Shown here: positions 50,901 to 56,900 of the stretch, in pieces
Numbering within the stretch: the first letter of the stretch is position 1
Layout: every line of letters starts with the position of its first letter
Source of the DNA: Meandrina meandrites
Taxonomy: Eukaryota; Cnidaria; Anthozoa; Scleractinia; Meandrinidae
NCBI GenBank assembly: GCA_963693305.1
Contig: OY855915.1
Span: 434,001-498,000 of the forward strand
Direction of reading: 5' to 3'
Length of the DNA stretch: 64,000 nucleotides
Notes under the pieces: model-generated
The model's database searches: none
Told to the model about the DNA's origin: nothing
Seen by the model: only the letters and a program-made list of their open reading frames with translations
Made by a program: the position numbers and the translations under genes

Positions 50901-53900
50901 CTGTTCTATCTAGTAGTGATGGGCATTAATGAAGGTGTGACTGCACTGTGCCCCTTAAAGCATTGCCACAACATCAAGTAAATACTACATTATTAAAAAT
51001 AAAAATCCATGAGACGTGTTAAGTTACCTTTATGCCCCCCGCCCTTCCTTGCAGTCCTGAGGTATTCTGTTTCAGCTTTACATTCAGAATCACTGTATGT
51101 ACGACGACGTTTCTGCACTACTCCAGTCTCTGAAAAAAAAGGAACTCATAATTATTACTAACAGGCACTAGTAATATGCTTGATTGTTAAATTCAATTCT
51201 CACTCCTCCTTACCTTGTGGACCATCTTTGATGACCATGTCGTCTTGGTTATACCAGTCCCCTCCCTTCTTTTCATACTTTTGTGGCTCGGGAGATGGAG
51301 TGTGATCCTCAATACTCAACAGATCTGCAAACAACAGTCAATAAAACTTAATAGGAAAAAAACCAGATTCATTTAGTTATAGAACCTTATTTTTAAACTA
51401 GTATGGTTTATAAATCTTGCCCTCTGTGTCAAGAAGCATCGCTAACCGAACAATAATTTGCTGAATTGTGTCTGCATAATATGCAAAAAATTTGACATAC
51501 AGCATACTAATATTAATTTATACACTGTACATAACCTGGAAGATCATCTCAAAAACTAAAAATGATGTTTAGTTTATGCCATTCCAACTGACTGATTGCA
51601 GAAATAAATTAACATTCAACTTTACAAAGTTTAATATTAACTAAATGTGTTACCTTTGTGGCCGCCGCCTTTCTTGGCTAGGTCAAGATATCCGGTTTCT
51701 TTTCCTCCCGCAGCAGACAGGTCATCACCATTGATTTCCAAGCCATTGAGGGCCAAGGACAAGTCTGTTATAACACAATCACATGTTAGTAATATGGCAA
51801 TATAAACAACAATGTATATTAGCTGCAATGCTATAAATAAATTAAACTCATCACCAATAGATGAGTGTGGGGAAGGGGCCTGAATTCTATGTGGAAGACG
51901 CCAGCGAGCGTGGATGGTAACTATGACAAGGTTAGCGAAATGGCTTGACCTTCACAATTTAATAACTGTAAATTTACTGAGACGTGCCCTGACAGAACCC
52001 TAAAACTGCCCCGAAAAAGTGACTGCTGGTAGGATGGTAGGGTTTTTCGGCCATTAATTTTTTGAAAGTGCTCAAAAATAGCTGAATTTTGGCATGTGGG
52101 CTAACTTTTACCCGAGAAACATTGCTCTGAATTTTTTTTAATAATTTAAAATCTACAATTTTAAATTTCTCAAAAAAATTCTCAAACCTCAAAATTTGGT
52201 CATGAAATTGGGGATTGAGAAATCAAGGCGGGGCAGCGGCGGGGTGGAATTGCAGTTGTGCACAGTGTTCGACTATTCAAGGGGAACGACTTTTGGTTGG
52301 AGTTACATGTATCAGACATTGAAGAAATTGCAGGCTAGAGAAATTAGGGTTCCACTTATTAATGATTCAAATTTGTAACCTTTTCTCTGTTGTGACTCAG
52401 TGATGTCCACTCCATCATGAGTGTACCACTGTCCGTCTGTCTTGTCATATTTGACTGGTTCAGGGGTGGGTGTGTGGGGATCTACTGTCAATAAATCTGC
52501 AAAAACACACCGCCATTAATATTTATATAATAGTTATAAATAAAATAACAATGATAAGATTGTGTTGTTTGACAATTCTTTGCAAGAGAATGTGCTCTGA
52601 TTATTAAATAAATTTCTCCTATCACCACACAGACTGCCTGCCTGACAGCAGTTTCTTTTTAATGTATGTTAAGGAATGAGACTTTTTTTCCTTTCCAAAT
52701 GTCAACAAATGAATTGCTGTACAAAGTATGACAAATTCAATATTTATTTAGCTAGTGCCAGCATCCATGACATCTCTACCATCAGAACTTCATTAAAAAA
52801 TTTGTTGCTAACCTTTATGCCCTCCTCCTTTCTTTGCAATCTTAAGATATTCAGTGTCTGTCTCAATGTCTATTGAACTGTCCAGGGACGATTGTGGGCG
52901 ACTGGACACTGTCATCATTTCTGAAAGGGAAGGTAAAAATTTTCTATCTTAATCTGATAACTCAGATTTAAAAAATTCCATGTACTGTTTTCATTAGACA
53001 TTTTACTAATTTATAAACAACATACATGTACTGCACACATCTCAGTTTATAATGTACTTATATCATGTACATGTAGAAAGAGAAGTATAAGTATTTAGTA
53101 CATGTATATGTAAATCAACTTATTGGACACGAACAAAAATTGTTGTGATACAGTATATTATTTGTCTGAATATTACAAGAAAATCTATTAAAATTAATAA
53201 TCCTTCTCACCTTTCCTTTGCTGTGTGTCTGTTATATCCACTCCATTATGAGAGTACCACTGTCCATCTTTCTTCTCGCATTTCACCGGGGAAGAGGTTG
53301 GTGTGTGGGGTTCAACTGTCAACAGATCTGTCAAGAGAAGGACATTCATACACAAAATCATCAGACAATGTATCAACACTAAGTCATCTCCGCAGCCTAG
53401 TACAGCTATAATTGCCTGAGGCGAGAAGAAAATTTGAGGGACAGTCAAATCTTACAAGAGGTGGTTGCATAGCTATAGGGAGGTCAACTGTCCTTAAATT
53501 TGAGTAGATTTGATGCCAAGATAAGGTGGAAGACTCCATATCATGATCTGTACATATATGCATGTTAAGTGCCAAATAATTACTTAAAATGTTAGGAATA
53601 AATGTCAAAATGCTAGTCAGGGGGGTGGGGGGAGTGGCAAGGCCAGATTGGAAAACCAGTAACATACCATCCATTCACCTCAGTGTCGGTGAATAGTGCT
53701 AGTGGTGGATATTTACCAAGCCAAGGTAAATATCCACCACATTCACTGACACTAAGGTGAATAATTGTTTTATCACACAAGCTGGATAACTAGCTGACCA
53801 AAACATATTGTACTTTGCTAATTGATCACTTCTGAGTTAACCTATTAGTGCATGCGGAAAGCACTATTCACTTGTGTGGTATATGCTAAAAGTTATTATC

Positions 53901-56900
53901 AAGTAAAATAATTAACAGTGTGGGGAGAACAGTAAGGGAATTGTATACAATGGCAGTATTAATTAGATGGCTCTCTCTATTGATAAATTTAATTCTGAAC
54001 TCTTCATGTATATACGTCCTATATGGCGATCATGATAAAATATAAAAAATATACCTGAATGTCCGCCACCTTTCCTGGCCATTTGAAGATATTCAGTGTC
54101 TCCTTCAATGAAGCCGTTACTTGTTCTTAAACTGTGCTGACTGTCTGGTGTGGCTGGCAAGTCTGCACACAGTAAATATCATTAAATGTACCACGTACTT
54201 AGTGATGTCAGGTAAGTAATGTAATATTTTGTCAATAAGGTGTGGGGAGTGGTCACCCAAACTCCCGAGCCAGGGCTTGTGTGAAAAAGGCTTGACATCA
54301 ACAGACTTAGGCTAGACTAAATACACAATCATGTAGTTACATGTGTGGATACTGCACAATTTATATTTAATTAGTAGAGGAAACAACAGATTGATTAGAA
54401 ATAAAAATTTAAATAAACCTGCTCAATAAATCTAAGATATCGGATGGTAAAAATTCAGTCACTGTACTTATCATGCTGATCAATCATGTATTATTTTATT
54501 CCTGGATACAATGCCCAAAAGTTTTTCAAATGTAAATTGACTGGTTTTTTTTGGTTTTTTTTTAGGAATTAGGTGAGTAAATAACACTGGGCTTATAATC
54601 AGTGTTCCCAAGTCACGGTGCATGTGCGTGGTAAGTCTCTAATTAGTCAATAAGCTTGTGAACACAGTTATGTTAATTTATATTCACATTTGACCCTGGT
54701 TGCTTGATGGTTGACGAAATGAGAGGGCCATAATGGCTGCAGAATCTCAGTCTGAACAGCAAATGTGGCTCCACATGATCAGGTATCAAGAACAGCAAGT
54801 CCGTACAAAAAATACAGAACTTAGAATGATTTTCCTTCAGCATGGTCTCATTATCATAATACTACATGACATAATGGTTCAAAAAGAGCTGTGGAAAGTT
54901 TGCCCAGTCCAATACTTAGAAAATATTGGACTGGCCACAAAACATTTTGATTGGCTAATTTTAGTTAATGGGCCTCTTAGCATCTAAGTCATTTACATGT
55001 AGTACTATGTGGTGTGAATGACCCAGAGATTACAACAGCGAACGCAAATATCAGACAGGTGTATATGTTGTGGTGCAATTAAATCCTTGGTTCAAATTTT
55101 CTTTTCATATTTTGTTTTTTTGATATGGTAATGTATGATAATGAAGGAGTAAAAAGAAAGGAAAATAAAACTTGAACCAAAACATATACACTGTAAAATA
55201 TTTAGGCTTCCCTTAAAATGTGTCATACAATGCCATCAGGTCATTGTTATTTGTTTACACTGTTAACCAACAACAGGAAGTTGATTACCAGTGACAGCTG
55301 GGCATACACAGTATACATAAAAAATATCCTTTACTAGAAGTATTATCCGCCATTCAATGACAGTGGAAAACTAATGTAACAAAGTACATATAGCTGGTTT
55401 TAACAAGCAATCTTCTTCAAGCAGACAAAGTTACCGACAGTAAAATACATGGAATGAAATCCCTGTTATAATGAACATATTTTCCCAACCCCCCAGCAGT
55501 TCATTATAATAACACCTACTCAAAACAACTGAAAAGCCCTTTTGGGACGAATAAAGTATGTATGTAACTACAGGGATTTGCTGAATCATACTGCAAGTTC
55601 TGTTCTTTAAAATCTGCAGTAATCATTAATGTACAGTTCCAGAAAATATCCATACCCACCCCATGGAAGGTCACTGGAAATTCTAAGGGGGTGGGGGTCT
55701 CAAAGGCCACAATTTTTAAAGGAAAGTATGGGGCTTAACTGCAATTTCTGGAGGGGTGGAGGGATTCAAACCAAAAAGCCTTCCATGGGAGGGGTATGGA
55801 TATTTTCTGGAACGACATAAATACTTACCTCGATACCCATCACTATTCACATAATAATCTCCACCTCCACCATTTGGCATAACATCGTCGTCCTCTCTCA
55901 GTGAAGAGAAGTCCAGTGCTAAAGGAGTTGGCAAACGAGAGTCCCAAGACTCATCCAGGGATTGCCAATCTTGAGACAAAAATTAAAAGTTAGAATAATT
56001 AATATGTACTTAGTTGTACATGCAATAATGAGGGATTATAACATTACTGGTCAATAGAAATGACAGTGCAAATTAGAAGACAAGTGTAATTTTAACTTTA
56101 CACTTATTGTGGGATATCTGTACACTACCCGTATAGCTGAGTATATTTCCATGTTAATAAAGTGTCCTATTGTGAACACTTGTAAGAATTATTCACAGTC
56201 TAGAATGTTTATTATAAGTGTTGAAGGAACACCATGAGATATGAGGTGACAGTAAGAATGTAAAGTCTGCATTGGGCCAGTACTGGAAGTCTACATCAAG
56301 CAGCTAAATGCTCTATAAGAATAGTTTTACTCTTCCGCCCTCCCTTTATATGGATATCAGGCACATGCATGGTTAGTGCGCAAGACACGTAACTCTAATA
56401 GCTCCTCTCTCAACCCAGGTGTATAATAAATGGGTACAGGCAAATTTAATGATGTCCAGGGAGCAGTAGAAATACTCGACTAGCTAGTCGCTAAATGCTA
56501 TGGAACCATGATTCATAAGCTCTGGTCTATGGCATGCTTGGCCTGAATGCAGACTTTACCTTTAAATGACAGGATCTAACAAGGAGGCTGACATTCTCCG
56601 AACAACCTATCGTGACCAAGAATAATAATGGGACAACAAACGATTCTTCTGCTTTCCCTTAGTCACATGCCTCTGCCACTTAAAATAAATGGGAGTGACT
56701 GGTGACTGGAGAAAATAGCTGGATGTAAAAATGTGAATTTTTTGGGTGGTTAAGCTATAATTGACTATTTTTTAGCTAAATATTGGAAAAGCTCTCCAGA
56801 GTTTCTACATGTTGGGAATGCAGAGAAAAAGCTAAAAATGGTACCCCAAAACAAAAGACAAATAATTGCCGGTAAGATTAACTTCTGTTTAATCTTTATT

